The notes: a model not told the origin generated them from the letters alone. A stretch of 64,000 nt of DNA from Stenotrophomonas maltophilia (GCF_023518235.1 NZ_CP090423.1:2418001-2482000), one strand, 5' to 3'; positions 7,630 through 19,257 are shown, counted from the first letter of the stretch. Numbers and translations: made by a program.

Positions 7630-9087
7630 ATGGCACCATCGCAGGACACGGACGAAGCTGTCGGCTTGCTGCGGATTGGCCTGTTCTTCGACGGCACCCG
7701 CAACAACGCGCACAACCTGGCGCGCGGCCGCCCGCAGCAACCGCAGCCGCGACCGGCGCAGATGCGGGCCGACGATGACTCGACCTACCAGAGCCGGCTG
7801 ACCAGCAGCTACGACAACGGCCTGACCAACATCGCGCGATTGCAGCAGCTGTATCCGGACAGCCGCCGCCAAACCCATGCCTCACCCTCGCTGTCGATCT
7901 ACGTGGAAGGGGTGGGAACCCGCGATGATGCCGACGACGATCTGATCGGACTGGCGTTCGGCATCGGCGCCAGCGGCGTGCGTGCCAAAGTGCAACGCGC
8001 ATTGCAGGTGCTGTTGCCGGCGGCGCTGGCCGCGCTTTCCGCGCGCTGGACAACGCCGCTGCGGCGCGTGCAGCTGGACCTGTTCGGCTACTCGCGCGGT
8101 GCCGCTGCGGCACGTGACGTCGCCAGCCAGCTGCAGGGCTGGGACAGCGCGCGCTGGCGGCAGCAGTTGCAGGCCTCGGGCCTGGCCTGCACGGAGGACT
8201 TCGCACCGGCTACACCGGTGGTGCGTTTCATCGGCCTGTTCGACACGGTGGTAGCAGTCAACAGTGGGCGCGCGGACGAGCAGCCGCAGGTACGGCTGCG
8301 CGACGGCGTGGCCGCGCACGTGGTGCAGTTGACCGCGCGTGACGAGCATCGCCAGCACTATCCGCTCACCAGCGTGGCGCCCCCGTTTGCCGAGATCGCG
8401 TTGCCGGGGGTGCATGCCAACATCGGTGGCGGCTACAACCAGGTGGAGGAAGGACCGAAGCTGCTGAGCCGGCCTCGGCGCCAGCAGCTGCGTCGCCCCG
8501 CCGTTGCCGATTACCAGACACCGCCGCTGGCGGTATTGCAGGCCACCACGGCCTATGCCGAAGCGCAGGCCGATGCCGAGCGCTGGCGGCAACAGCTGGG
8601 GGCGGGCGCGAACGAGGTCTGGGTGGACGTCTGGCACCAGTGGCAGCAGCAGCGCCGTGCGGGCAGCCGCAGCGTGCTGCTGGCACCGACGCTGTATGTG
8701 ACCGCGGCGGTGGTGCTGCGCCGGCGCATCGACTGGCGCTACCAACTGATCGCACTGCAGGTGATGCAGCAGCACGCCATCGACGCCGGTGTGCAGTGGC
8801 GTGGCCATGCCGCCGATGTTGCCGAGTGGGCGTTGCCCTCCGCCCTGCAGCCGATCGCGCGTCGCCTGGTGGCTGGGCAGGCGCTCACCCAGCCGCAGGA
8901 AGCGTTGCTGCGCCGGCGTTACCTGATGCAGTCGGCGCACTGGAATTTCGACGCGCTGGGCGACACCGCACTGACCTACGCCGCTGACGCCGGGGTCAGC
9001 GAACTGCCCTACCGGCCCGGGCCCGGGCTGTTCTACATCAACCGCCCGACGGTCGACGGCAAGCGCGTGGTTTTGCCCAACGCATGA
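7630..9087 (+). CDS. DUF2235 alpha/beta-hydrolase, Tle1-like T6SS phospholipase effector candidate
   Basis: The 485-residue protein opens with GLFFDGTRNN (Asp21), the hallmark of DUF2235, the catalytic domain of type VI secretion lipase effectors of the Tle1 group. A nucleophile elbow GYSRG places Ser155 as nucleophile; FDTV (Asp205) and GVHANIGGGY (His262) complete a plausible Ser-Asp-His triad. There is no signal peptide, as expected for a T6SS cargo. The ATG at 7630 follows a GGGGA site by seven bases; an in-frame ATG six bases upstream is possible. No VgrG, PAAR or immunity gene lies beside it, so it is an orphan. A strong terminator follows. Confidence 0.82.
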   Translation: MAPSQDTDEAVGLLRIGLFFDGTRNNAHNLARGRPQQPQPRPAQMRADDDSTYQSRLTSSYDNGLTNIARLQQLYPDSRRQTHASPSLSIYVEGVGTRDDADDDLIGLAFGIGASGVRAKVQRALQVLLPAALAALSARWTTPLRRVQLDLFGYSRGAAAARDVASQLQGWDSARWRQQLQASGLACTEDFAPATPVVRFIGLFDTVVAVNSGRADEQPQVRLRDGVAAHVVQLTARDEHRQHYPLTSVAPPFAEIALPGVHANIGGGYNQVEEGPKLLSRPRRQQLRRPAVADYQTPPLAVLQATTAYAEAQADAERWRQQLGAGANEVWVDVWHQWQQQRRAGSRSVLLAPTLYVTAAVVLRRRIDWRYQLIALQVMQQHAIDAGVQWRGHAADVAEWALPSALQPIARRLVAGQALTQPQEALLRRRYLMQSAHWNFDALGDTALTYAADAGVSELPYRPGPGLFYINRPTVDGKRVVLPNA

Positions 9088-9154
9088 AAAAGGCGACGGA
9101 GGGAATCAAGTCGTCTGTGGCACAAATGCCTTGACTCCCTCCGTCCCCTCTTTT
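9087..9154. terminator. Bidirectional terminator between convergent genes
   Basis: A 16-base stem (9095-9110 with 9130-9145, one mismatch) is flanked by an A run on the left and a C/T-rich tract ending in TTTT on the right. It can therefore stop both the DUF2235 transcript and the minus-strand DUF455 transcript. The loop is 19 nt. Confidence 0.85.
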
Positions 9155-9978
9155 CAACCCGCCTGCTCGACCAGGTTGGCCAGTTCGTCGGCATCGAAGC
9201 CGGCCAACAGGCGGGCTTCCATGTTGAACGGCCCGTGCAGGTAGCCGCCGGCGTACTCCACCAGCAGCTCCTTGAAGCGTGCGCGCGGCTCGACGCCGGC
9301 GCGGTCGCAGTACCAGCGGTACCAGCGCGAACCGGCGGCGACATGGGCCACTTCCTCGCGCAGGATCACCTCCAGCACTTCGGCGGTTTCACCGTCGCCC
9401 ACATTGCGCAGCTTGTCGATCATGCCCGGGGTCACGTCCAGGCCACGCGCTTCCAGCACGCGCGGCACCAGCGCCATGCGCGCCAGGCCATCGTGCGCGG
9501 TCTTTTCGCACATCTCCCACAGGCCGTTGTGCGCGGGAAAATCGGCGTAGTCGTGGCCATGGGCCAGCAGCCGTTCGCGCAGCAGCATGAAGTGCCGCGA
9601 TTCGTCATCGGCGCAGCTGACCCAATCGGCATGGAAGGCCGACGGCAGGCCGCGGAAGCGATACACCGCATCCCAGGCCAGATCGATGGCGTTGAGCTCG
9701 ATGTGGGCAATGGCGTGGATGAAGGCGGCGCGCCCCTCCACGCCACCCAGTCCGCGTCGCGGCACCTCGCGCGGATGCACCAGCACCAGCTGCGCCGGCC
9801 GACCCGGCATGCGGATCGGCTCCGGCGCCGGCGCATCGGTGGCCACCTTCAGCCGGCCGGCGCGGAACGCGGCGGCATGGGCCTGGGTCAGCGCCACCTT
9901 GCGCAGCGGATCGGCTTCGGCCAGGCACTGCTGTGCAGCGCGCAGCAGATCGCCTCCTACGTCGGCCATATCCACCAC
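9154..9978 (-). CDS. Ferritin-like DUF455 (COG2833) family protein
   Basis: The 274-residue protein belongs to the DUF455 ferritin-like family. A four-helix core carries di-iron-type ligands: HIELNAIDL in the middle of the protein and EVILREEVAHV in the C-terminal half (ExxH). The function of the family is not settled. The frame begins GTG GTG GAT ATG, so it could start at the GTG at 9978 or at the ATG at 9969. The former has GAGG at a good distance and lies nine bases after the purF stop, so it probably forms the last gene of the purF operon. Confidence 0.85.
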   Translation of the reverse strand: MVDMADVGGDLLRAAQQCLAEADPLRKVALTQAHAAAFRAGRLKVATDAPAPEPIRMPGRPAQLVLVHPREVPRRGLGGVEGRAAFIHAIAHIELNAIDLAWDAVYRFRGLPSAFHADWVSCADDESRHFMLLRERLLAHGHDYADFPAHNGLWEMCEKTAHDGLARMALVPRVLEARGLDVTPGMIDKLRNVGDGETAEVLEVILREEVAHVAAGSRWYRWYCDRAGVEPRARFKELLVEYAGGYLHGPFNMEARLLAGFDADELANLVEQAG

Positions 9979-9987
9979 GCCTGGACC

Positions 9988-11454
9988 TCAGGCGCGGCGC
10001 TTGTGCTTGGCGTCGTCCGAACGCAGCTGCTGGATGCGCTCGAAGTAGCCCGGCTCGATGCCGGTCGGGTAATGCCCGTTGAAGCAGGACGAATCGAAGC
10101 TGCGCAGCGCCGGATTACCTTCGCTGACCGCCGCCTCCATGTCCTCGATGTCCTGGTAGATCAGCCAGTCGCAACCCAGGTGGGCTTCGATCTCTTCCAC
10201 GCTGCGGTTATGCGCGACCAGCTCTTCGGCGGCCGGCATGTCGATGCCGTAGATGTTCGGGAACCGCACCGGCGGCGCGGCGCTGGCCAGGTAGACCTTG
10301 CGCGCGCCAGCATCGCGGGCCATCTGCACGATCTGCTGGCTGGTGGTTCCGCGCACGATCGAATCGTCCACCAGCAGCACCACGCGGTTGCGGAACTCCA
10401 GGTGGATCGGGTTGAGCTTGCGGCGCACCGACTTCACCCGTTCACCCTGCCCCGGCATGATGAAGGTGCGGCCGATGTAGCGGTTCTTGATGAAGCCTTC
10501 GCGGTACTTCACCCCCAGCACGTTGGAGATCTCCAGCGCGGCGTCGCGCGAGGTATCCGGAATCGGGATGATGGTGTCGATGTCGTGGTCCGGGCGCAGG
10601 CGCAGGATCTTCTCGCCCAGCTTGATGCCCATGCGCATGCGCGCCTTGTGCACCGAAACGTTGTCGATCATCGAATCCGGGCGCGCGAAGTACACGTACT
10701 CGAAGATGCACGGGGTGTGCTCGGCCGGTTCGGCGCAGATCTCCGAGAACAGTTCGCCACGCGCGGTGATCACCAGCGCTTCGCCCGGCTGCACGTCACG
10801 CACGCGCTGGAAGCCCAGCACGTCCAGCGCGGCCGACTCGGAGGCGACGATGTACTCATCACCTTCGGCATGGCTGCGCTTGCCCAGCACCAGCGGACGG
10901 ATGCCGTGCGGATCGCGGAAGGCCACCAGGCCCAGGCCCAGCACCACGCTGACCACCGCATAGCCGCCCTTGCAGCGACGGTGCACGCCGGCCACCGCAC
11001 GGATCGCGGCCTCCGGGCTCAGCTGGCGCTGCTGCTCCAGCTCGTAGGCGAACACGTTCAGCAGCACTTCGCTGTCCGAATCGGTGTTGACGTTGCGGCG
11101 GTCCTGCTCGAACACCTGCTGGCGCAGCGCCTCGGTATTGATCAGGTTGCCGTTGTGCGCCAGCGCGATGCCGTAGGGCGAATTGACGTAGAACGGCTGC
11201 GCCTCGTCCATGCCTTCCGAGCCGGCGGTCGGATAGCGCACGTGCGCGATGCCGACGCTGCCTTCCAGGGTGGACATGGTGCGGGCATCGAATACGTCCC
11301 GGACCAGGCCGGTGGCCTTCTGCACCCGCAGGCGACTGCCGTTGGCGGTGGCGATGCCTGCCGCGTCCTGGCCACGGTGCTGGAGAACGGTCAAGCCGTC
11401 ATACAACTGCCCGGCGACGTTCTGGTTGCCGACGATTCCGACGATGCCACACAT
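9988..11454 (-). CDS. purF: Amidophosphoribosyltransferase PurF
   Basis: The 488-residue enzyme starts MCGIVGIVG. After Met removal Cys2 is the N-terminal nucleophile of the glutaminase domain. The C-terminal phosphoribosyltransferase domain has the PRPP loop [13 protein letters not shown]. It converts PRPP and glutamine to phosphoribosylamine, the first committed step of purine synthesis in the cytosol. It follows cvpA by 30 bp, in the order folC-dedD-cvpA-purF known from gamma-proteobacteria. Confidence 0.97.
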   Translation of the reverse strand: MCGIVGIVGNQNVAGQLYDGLTVLQHRGQDAAGIATANGSRLRVQKATGLVRDVFDARTMSTLEGSVGIAHVRYPTAGSEGMDEAQPFYVNSPYGIALAHNGNLINTEALRQQVFEQDRRNVNTDSDSEVLLNVFAYELEQQRQLSPEAAIRAVAGVHRRCKGGYAVVSVVLGLGLVAFRDPHGIRPLVLGKRSHAEGDEYIVASESAALDVLGFQRVRDVQPGEALVITARGELFSEICAEPAEHTPCIFEYVYFARPDSMIDNVSVHKARMRMGIKLGEKILRLRPDHDIDTIIPIPDTSRDAALEISNVLGVKYREGFIKNRYIGRTFIMPGQGERVKSVRRKLNPIHLEFRNRVVLLVDDSIVRGTTSQQIVQMARDAGARKVYLASAAPPVRFPNIYGIDMPAAEELVAHNRSVEEIEAHLGCDWLIYQDIEDMEAAVSEGNPALRSFDSSCFNGHYPTGIEPGYFERIQQLRSDDAKHKRRA

Positions 11455-11484
11455 GGTGCGAGGTCTCCGCTGGGCTGTGCCCAG

Positions 11485-12246
11485 TTACAAGGAAGATGGC
11501 CGTGCCTGGCCGGGGATCCCGCCCGCGTCAGGCGCGGGCCGGGCCGGGCGCGCGGGCACCGGCTCGATGTTGCTGGGCAGTGCGGGGGCCCGCCTGGGCT
11601 CCGGCTCCACGTCCACGGGCCGCGGCCATCCGCCGCCCGCCACTACCTGGTTGAGAACGCCATTATCGCCTGTCACCGTCGGCTTGCCCAACACCTGCTG
11701 CGAAGATGGGGCGTCCTCGGCCAGAGGCAAGGGCAGCCGCGCCGGCAGCAGGGCCTGCAGCGGCAACGCCTGCGGCAATACCTCGTCCAGCTGTGGCAGT
11801 TGCGCCTGCATCCACGCCACCGCCGGTTGCAGCATCGGGCGCAGCTGCGACTGCTGCCACGCCGACTCACCCGGCAGCGTGGTGAAGCCGGCCAGCAACA
11901 GCAGGACGCAGGCGAAGAACGCACCGCGGACCGCACCCAGCGCCCCGCCCAGCAGACGATCGACGCCACCGAGCAGGGTCAGTTTGATCACCGCCTTCAG
12001 CAGCAGGCCCACCAGGCCTACCAGCACCACGGTGGCCACGAATACGCCCAGATAGCCGGCCAGGTAATGGCCGCTGCCCGGAGACTGCGGCGCCGCCCAC
12101 CAGTGGGATGCCTGGTTGCCGAAGGTGAACGCCGCCCAGCCGGCCAGCAGCCAGGACACCAGCGCCACCACCGTACCGACGAACCCACGGATGAAGCCGA
12201 ACAGAGCGGACGCGCCGATCAGCACGCCCAGCACGATGTCGATCAC
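11485..12246 (-). CDS. cvpA: CvpA family inner-membrane protein
   Basis: The 253-residue protein begins MIDIVLGVLIGASALFGF from a GTG codon. Its N-terminal two thirds hold four hydrophobic helices; the C-terminal part is Pro/Ala/Gln-rich and probably lies in the periplasm. CvpA was named for colicin V production in E. coli and is linked to envelope homeostasis. The C-terminal extension makes it longer than the E. coli protein (about 160 residues). The position between dedD and purF supports the assignment. Confidence 0.92.
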   Translation of the reverse strand: MIDIVLGVLIGASALFGFIRGFVGTVVALVSWLLAGWAAFTFGNQASHWWAAPQSPGSGHYLAGYLGVFVATVVLVGLVGLLLKAVIKLTLLGGVDRLLGGALGAVRGAFFACVLLLLAGFTTLPGESAWQQSQLRPMLQPAVAWMQAQLPQLDEVLPQALPLQALLPARLPLPLAEDAPSSQQVLGKPTVTGDNGVLNQVVAGGGWPRPVDVEPEPRRAPALPSNIEPVPARPARPAPDAGGIPGQARPSSL

Positions 12247-12289
12247 GCGACCCGCTCCTGCCTTCGACAGCGGCGGAGTGCGCGTCCGG

Positions 12290-13315
12290 TCACGGGTGCG
12301 GGCGGACCATGCCGGCCACGCCGACCTTGGCGGCGACCTGCGCCTTCAGCTGTTCGGCATCGGCACGGTTGGCCACCGGCCCGACACGGACCCGATGCAG
12401 GGTGCCCTTTTCAGTGCGCACCTGTTCGACGAAGGCGCTGAATCCGGCGGCGCGGACCTTGTCACGCAACGCGTTGGCATCGTTGGCCTGGCCAAAGGCG
12501 CCCAGCTGCACGGCGAAGCCGACGCCTGCCGCGGCCGGTGCGGCCGGGGTGACCGGCGCGGCCGCCGGCTTGCTGGCGGTGGCTTCCGGCTTGGGGGCTT
12601 CCGGTTTCGGTGCCGGCTTGGGCGGTTCCGGCTTGGCCGCCGGCGCGGTGGTGGCGGTCGTCGTGCTCGGCGGCAGGGTTTCACTGCGCACCGGGTTGCC
12701 ATTGGCCGACGGTGCGGTGGCTGCGGCAGGGGTGCTGGCGCTCGGCGCGGCCGGCGCCGGGGTCGCAGCGGCCGTGCTGCCGGTGGCCGCATCCAGCGTG
12801 ATGACCTCGGCCTTCACGTCGGAACGGATCTTCACCGCCTGCAGCCGGCCGGCTTCGGCCTGCGCGCGGTCGGCATACGGCCCGACGCGCACACGCCAGG
12901 CCTGGCGGCCATTGAGGGTGGTGGTTTCACTGAAACCGGGCAGCTGCGAGCGCTGCAGGTGGGCGATCACCGCGTCGGCGTCGGCCTTGCTGCCGTAGGC
13001 ACCGAAGGTGACTGCATAGTTGCCGGCGGCCACGGCCGGCGAGGTATCCACCGTCGGCGGCGTGGCCGGCGCGGCGGCATCGGCCAGTGGCCTGGCCTGG
13101 CCGCTCTGCAGGCCGGTAGCGCCACCGGCCGGCGCGACCAGCGGCAGCTCACGGGTTTCGAACTGGCCATCGGCCGGCGCATCCGGCGCGGCAATCGGCA
13201 CATTGGCGACACCGCTGTCCGGCGCCGGTCCCTTGACCAGCATCGGCAGGAAAATCACGGCCAGTGCCACCAGCACGATGGCACCAATCAGACGCTGTTT
13301 CAGAGGCGTATCCAC
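12290..13315 (-). CDS. dedD: SPOR-domain cell-division protein, DedD-like
   Basis: The 341-residue protein has a short cytoplasmic start (MDTPLKQRLIG, from GTG) and one transmembrane helix. A first SPOR-like domain (YAVTFGAYGSKADADAVIAH... to about residue 170) is followed by a Pro/Ala/Lys-rich linker and a second SPOR domain at the C-terminus (GFAVQLGAFGQANDANAL...). SPOR domains bind denuded glycan at the septum. E. coli DedD has a single C-terminal SPOR domain, so the second copy is unusual. Synteny (folC-dedD-cvpA-purF) supports the name. A TATAAT on this strand at 13349-13354 could give it its own transcript. Confidence 0.88.
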   Translation of the reverse strand: MDTPLKQRLIGAIVLVALAVIFLPMLVKGPAPDSGVANVPIAAPDAPADGQFETRELPLVAPAGGATGLQSGQARPLADAAAPATPPTVDTSPAVAAGNYAVTFGAYGSKADADAVIAHLQRSQLPGFSETTTLNGRQAWRVRVGPYADRAQAEAGRLQAVKIRSDVKAEVITLDAATGSTAAATPAPAAPSASTPAAATAPSANGNPVRSETLPPSTTTATTAPAAKPEPPKPAPKPEAPKPEATASKPAAAPVTPAAPAAAGVGFAVQLGAFGQANDANALRDKVRAAGFSAFVEQVRTEKGTLHRVRVGPVANRADAEQLKAQVAAKVGVAGMVRPHP

Positions 13316-13396
13316 GTGAGGCAGGCAACTGTCCGGAGGTTGCGGTCGATTATACGGGTGCCGGACCGGGCGGCGTCGGCGTTGGCTGAACGTGGA

Positions 13397-14668
13397 TCAG
13401 GCCGGGTCCTGCAGCCATTGCAGGGCAGCGGCGGCGGTATGGAAGGAACCGAACACCAGCACCCGGTCGCCCCGCTCGGCCTTCGCCAGCACCTGCGCCA
13501 GCGCCTGCTCGACGGTGCCGGCCAGGGCCGCGCTGGCGGCTGCGGTATCGGCCAGCCGATCCTGCAGCTGGCCCGCGCTCTGCCCGCGCGGGCCGTCCAG
13601 GCCGGCCAGGGTCCACGCCCCCACCACCTCCTGCAGTGCCTGCACCACGCCCACCGCATCCTTGTCCTGCAGCGCGGCGTACACCGCCAGCGTGCGGCCG
13701 CCGCACACCTCGGCCTTCAGTGCACGGGCCAGCTGGCCGGCAGCCTGCGGGTTGTGGCCGACATCGACGCGGATCTGCACGCCATCACGCTCGAAGGCCT
13801 GCAGGCGGCCGGCGATGCGCGCCGCCGCGATACCCGCCGCCCACGCGGCACGCGGCACCGGCTTGTCCAGCGCGCGCAGCGCGGCCACGGCGGCGCCGGC
13901 GTTGGCCAGCTGGATCGGACCGGCCATCGCCGGGGTCGGCAGCTCCATGCGCAGGCCAACGTCGCGCCAGCGCCAGCGCTGGGCATCGATCGGCTCGTAG
14001 AAATAATCGCTGCCGCCACGGATCGCGTTGGCCCCCAGCAGGTAGGCGCGCGCCAGCACGCTGGAGGGCGGATCGGTCTCGCCGAGGATCACCGGCTTCC
14101 AGCCACGGATGATGCCGGCCTTCTCGGCCCCGATCGTCTCGCGGTCTTCGCCCAGCCACTCGGCATGGTCGATGTCCACGGTGGTGATCACCGAGACGTC
14201 GGCGTCGACGATGTTCACCGCGTCCAGGCGGCCGCCGAGCCCCACTTCCAGCACTGCCAGGTCCAGCCCGGCGTCGGCGAACAGCTGCAGCGCCGCCAGC
14301 GTGCCGTACTCGAAGTAGGTCAGCGTGGTGTCACCGCGGGCGGCCTCGATGGTGTTGAAAGCGGCCACCAGCGCAGCATCGTCCACGTCCTGGCCGTCGA
14401 TGCGCACGCGCTCGTTGTAGCGCAGCAGGTGCGGCGAGGTGTAGGCGCCGACCTTCCAGCCGGCGGCCCGCGCGATGGCCTCGATGAAGGCCACCGTGGA
14501 GCCCTTGCCGTTGGTGCCACCGACCACGATGGTGCGCTTGGCCGGCGCGCCCAGCCCCATCGCCGTGGCCACGGCGCGTACGCGCTCCAGGCCCATGTCG
14601 ATGGTCGCCGGGTGCTGGCGTTCAATGTAGTCCAGCCAGTCGGCCAGGGTGGTCGGGGTGTTCGTCAC
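13397..14668 (-). CDS. folC: Bifunctional folylpolyglutamate/dihydrofolate synthase FolC
   Basis: The 423-residue Mur-ligase-like enzyme starts from GTG (MTNTPTTLADWLDYIERQHP). It has the ATP-binding P-loop GGTNGKGSTV near residue 47, followed by TSPHLLRYNERVRI. It adds glutamate to dihydropteroate and then to folates, in the cytosol. The length is normal. It lies between the histidine phosphatase gene (41 bp upstream) and dedD (81 bp downstream). Confidence 0.95.
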   Translation of the reverse strand: MTNTPTTLADWLDYIERQHPATIDMGLERVRAVATAMGLGAPAKRTIVVGGTNGKGSTVAFIEAIARAAGWKVGAYTSPHLLRYNERVRIDGQDVDDAALVAAFNTIEAARGDTTLTYFEYGTLAALQLFADAGLDLAVLEVGLGGRLDAVNIVDADVSVITTVDIDHAEWLGEDRETIGAEKAGIIRGWKPVILGETDPPSSVLARAYLLGANAIRGGSDYFYEPIDAQRWRWRDVGLRMELPTPAMAGPIQLANAGAAVAALRALDKPVPRAAWAAGIAAARIAGRLQAFERDGVQIRVDVGHNPQAAGQLARALKAEVCGGRTLAVYAALQDKDAVGVVQALQEVVGAWTLAGLDGPRGQSAGQLQDRLADTAAASAALAGTVEQALAQVLAKAERGDRVLVFGSFHTAAAALQWLQDPA

Positions 14669-14709
14669 GGCAGCGGTTCCAGCAGAAGCAGTTGATGCGA
14701 GGGGATGGA

Positions 14710-15354
14710 TCAGAGAGCGCGATGCTTGGCTTCACCGAAGAACGGCGTGTGGTGGGCGCAGTCGTTCAGGCGCACCACTTCCAGGCTGTCCAGGTCGGCG
14801 CCTTCGAGCAGGTTGAGCGTGGTTGGCGCCTGGCGGAAGGTCCACAGGCGGGAAATCGGCAGGCCCAGCACCTTGCACAGGATCACCCGGTTGACCGCGT
14901 CGTGGGCGACCACCAGCAGGGTGTCGTGCTCGCCGAGGCCTTCGGTGGCACGGGCCAGGCCACGCCAGCTGCGTTCCAGTACCAGGCGCAGCGATTCACC
15001 ACCGGGCATCAGCACAGTGTCCGGCTCCTCGCGCCAGGCCTGCAGGCGCGACGGATCCTTCTCGTGGATCTCGCTGGCCAGCAGCCCTTCCCATTCGCCG
15101 TGGGCGATTTCCTGCAGTTCCGGCTCGGTCAGCAGCATGTCGGCACGGGCGGCGCCCAGCGCCAGCTGCGCGGTGCGCTGCGCGCGCGACAACGGCGAGG
15201 CGACGGCACGGGTGATGTCGACCGAGGCCAGGCGGGCACCCAGTGCCTGGGCCTGGGCTTCACCGATCGGCGAAAGCGGAATATCAATCTGGCCCTGGTA
15301 GCGGCCTTCGGCGTTCCACGGCGTTTCACCGTGACGGGCAAGCAGGATGCGCAT
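14710..15354 (-). CDS. Histidine phosphatase (phosphoglycerate mutase-like) family protein
   Basis: The 214-residue protein begins MRILLARHGETPWN with the catalytic RHGE motif (His8). Downstream motifs are SPLSRAQRT and a C-terminal VAHDAVNR that supplies the second His. Members include cofactor-dependent mutases, CobC and broad-specificity sugar phosphatases. No neighbouring cobalamin or glycolysis gene points to one of these, so the substrate is open. It is the first gene of the folC-dedD-cvpA-purF group, in a place often taken by accD. Confidence 0.88.
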   Translation of the reverse strand: MRILLARHGETPWNAEGRYQGQIDIPLSPIGEAQAQALGARLASVDITRAVASPLSRAQRTAQLALGAARADMLLTEPELQEIAHGEWEGLLASEIHEKDPSRLQAWREEPDTVLMPGGESLRLVLERSWRGLARATEGLGEHDTLLVVAHDAVNRVILCKVLGLPISRLWTFRQAPTTLNLLEGADLDSLEVVRLNDCAHHTPFFGEAKHRAL

Positions 15355-15463
15355 GCGAACAAGGGGTCCTGGGGGGAGGAGGTTTCCGCGTTTCGTTCAC
15401 ATCCTGTGAAGTACGCGGAACAGGGATGATACCTGTTCGGCGCACCGGGCCGGACCGGGCATG

Positions 15464-15494
15464 AAAAAACCCCGCGACGTCGATCGCGGGGTTT
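15464..15494 (-). terminator. Rho-independent terminator of the S46 peptidase gene
   Basis: An 11-base stem (15467-15477 with 15484-15494) has a six-base loop. On the minus strand the stem is followed by a run of T (the A tract at 15464-15469). It lies about 100 bp after the peptidase stop and ahead of the histidine phosphatase start. Confidence 0.88.
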
Positions 15495-15501
15495 CAGGTT
15501 T

Positions 15502-15572
15502 CCTACCGATTCCGCCGGGCATGGCCCGGCGCTGCCGAACGCGGCCGGTAGATCCACGCCATGCGTGGATGG
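15502..15572. repeat. SMAG palindrome pair
   Basis: A reverse unit with stem GCCGGGC/GCCCGGC (15514-15530) and a forward unit GTAGATCCACGCCATGCG (15548-15570) lie just downstream of the S46 peptidase stop codon. Confidence 0.75.
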
Positions 15573-15594
15573 ACCGCCAGCGACCGCAAACGGA

Positions 15595-17760
<2,166 letters not shown>

Positions 17761-17843
17761 GGAGCGGCCCCTGGTAGTGGAACCCTCGATTGTAGCCCGC
17801 TGCCCTGCCCCGGCCCGAACCCCGGAAGTCATGGGCCCCGCCT

Positions 17844-17909
17844 CGCCGGGCATGGCCCCGCGCTACCCGTACGATTCCCTGCCCCGGTAGCGCCGGGCCA
17901 TGCCCGGCG
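17844..17909. repeat. SMAG palindrome pair between S46 peptidase and tdh
   Basis: A reverse unit at 17844-17868 and a forward unit GGTAGCGCCGGGCCATGCC at 17886-17909 occupy the 294-bp gap between the divergent peptidase and tdh starts. Nothing else was seen there apart from the tdh -10 box. Confidence 0.75.
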
Positions 17910-18002
17910 AGCGCGGCGGCGCCGTTCGAAACGCCCGCCGGCGCACGCCTTTCGTTCCGCCAAAGCACCCGCAGCGCAACATGGGAAATCCGCGCAGCAC
18001 CC

Positions 18003-18008
18003 TATAAT
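18003..18008 (+). promoter_or_regulatory. Candidate -10 box (TATAAT) of tdh
   Basis: A perfect TATAAT lies 46 bp before the preferred tdh ATG, predicting a start near 18015 and a leader of about 40 nt. A -35 box is not recognisable. Confidence 0.5.
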
Positions 18009-18054
18009 CCGCGTTTTCCCCCTGATGAGTTCCACCCCGATGGCGCAGCAAACG

Positions 18055-19077
18055 ATGAAGGCCCTGGTCAAGCGCGAAGCGGCCAAGGGCATCTGGCTGG
18101 AAGAAGTTCCGGTGCCGACCCCAGGCCCCAACGAGGTCCTGATCAAGCTGGAGAAGACCGCGATCTGCGGTACCGACCTGCACATCTACCTGTGGGACGA
18201 GTGGAGCCAGCGCACGATCAAGCCGGGCCTGACCATCGGCCACGAGTTCGTCGGTCGCGTCGCCGCACTCGGCTCGGCGGTGACCGGCTACGAGATCGGC
18301 CAGCGGGTCTCGGCCGAAGGCCACATCGTCTGCGGCCATTGCCGCAACTGCCGTGGCGGCCGCCCGCACCTGTGCCCGAACACCGTCGGCATCGGCGTCA
18401 ACGTCAACGGCGCGTTCGCCGAATACATGGTGATGCCGGCCAGCAACCTGTGGCCGATCCCCGATCAGATTCCGTCGGAACTGGCCGCGTTCTTCGATCC
18501 GTACGGCAACGCCGCGCACTGTGCGCTGGAGTTCGATGTGATCGGCGAAGACGTGCTGATCACCGGCGCCGGCCCGATCGGCATCATCGCTGCGGGCATC
18601 TGCAAGCACATCGGTGCGCGCAACGTGGTGGTGACCGACGTCAACGACTTCCGCCTGAAGCTGGCCGCCGACATGGGCGCCACCCGCGTGGTCAACGTCG
18701 CCAACCAGTCGCTGAAGGACGTGATGAAGGAACTGCACATGGAGGGCTTCGACGTGGGCCTGGAAATGAGCGGCAACCCGCGCGCGTTCAACGACATGCT
18801 CGACTGCATGTACCACGGCGGCAAGATCGCCATGCTCGGCATCATGCCCAAGGGTGCCGGCTGCGACTGGGACAAGATCATCTTCAAGGGTCTGACCGTG
18901 CAGGGCATCTACGGCCGCAAGATGTACGAGACCTGGTACAAGATGACCCAGCTGGTGCTGTCCGGTTTCCCGCTCGGCAAGGTGATGACCCACCAGCTGC
19001 CGATCGACGAGTTCCAGAAGGGCTTTGACCTGATGGAAGAAGGCAAGGCCGGCAAGGTGGTATTGAGCTGGAATTGA
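18055..19077 (+). CDS. tdh: L-threonine 3-dehydrogenase Tdh
   Basis: The 340-residue zinc alcohol dehydrogenase oxidises L-threonine to 2-amino-3-ketobutyrate with NAD. The catalytic zinc site is visible as ICGTDLH (Cys38, the same number as in E. coli Tdh) and GHEFVGR. The structural zinc cysteines are in [15 protein letters not shown], and [13 protein letters not shown] is the NAD fold. In-frame ATGs at 18025 and 18040 are possible, but 18055 gives the family's usual length and Cys38 numbering. Its product is the substrate of Kbl, encoded at 20149; the two genes are separated by a porin gene on the other strand. Confidence 0.95.
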   Translation: MKALVKREAAKGIWLEEVPVPTPGPNEVLIKLEKTAICGTDLHIYLWDEWSQRTIKPGLTIGHEFVGRVAALGSAVTGYEIGQRVSAEGHIVCGHCRNCRGGRPHLCPNTVGIGVNVNGAFAEYMVMPASNLWPIPDQIPSELAAFFDPYGNAAHCALEFDVIGEDVLITGAGPIGIIAAGICKHIGARNVVVTDVNDFRLKLAADMGATRVVNVANQSLKDVMKELHMEGFDVGLEMSGNPRAFNDMLDCMYHGGKIAMLGIMPKGAGCDWDKIIFKGLTVQGIYGRKMYETWYKMTQLVLSGFPLGKVMTHQLPIDEFQKGFDLMEEGKAGKVVLSWN

Positions 19078-19093
19078 CCCTTCGGGTCAATTC
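19071..19093 (+). other. Hairpin overlapping the tdh stop codon
   Basis: GAATTGACCC at 19071-19080 pairs perfectly with GGGTCAATTC at 19084-19093, and the tdh TGA lies in the left arm. No T run follows, so it is more likely a 3'-end stabilising hairpin than a terminator. Confidence 0.5.
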
Positions 19094-19189
19094 CCCCGCA
19101 TGTCTCCCAATCCCCGCGCCGCTGGCGCGCCCCCTTGAACATCAAGGGGGCTCTCCTCAAGTCGGGATCAGGAACGCTGCGGAATTGAG

Positions 19190-19214
19190 AAAGGCGCCCG
19201 ATGGGCGCCTTTTT
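19190..19214. terminator. Terminator between convergent tdh and TorF-type porin genes
   Basis: AAAGGCGCCC (19190-19199) pairs with GGGCGCCTTT (19203-19212), and T residues follow to 19214. The A-rich left side lets the same hairpin act on the minus strand for the porin gene. Confidence 0.8.
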
Positions 19215-19257
19215 CGCAAAGCGTGCCAGGCAAGCCTGGCCCCTGCCGAAGCAAGGG

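Noticed and set aside
9235..12441. Plus-strand open frame of 1068 codons across purF and cvpA
   Set aside because: It is antisense to several recognised genes (DUF455, purF, cvpA) and low in complexity, an artefact of high GC at third positions.
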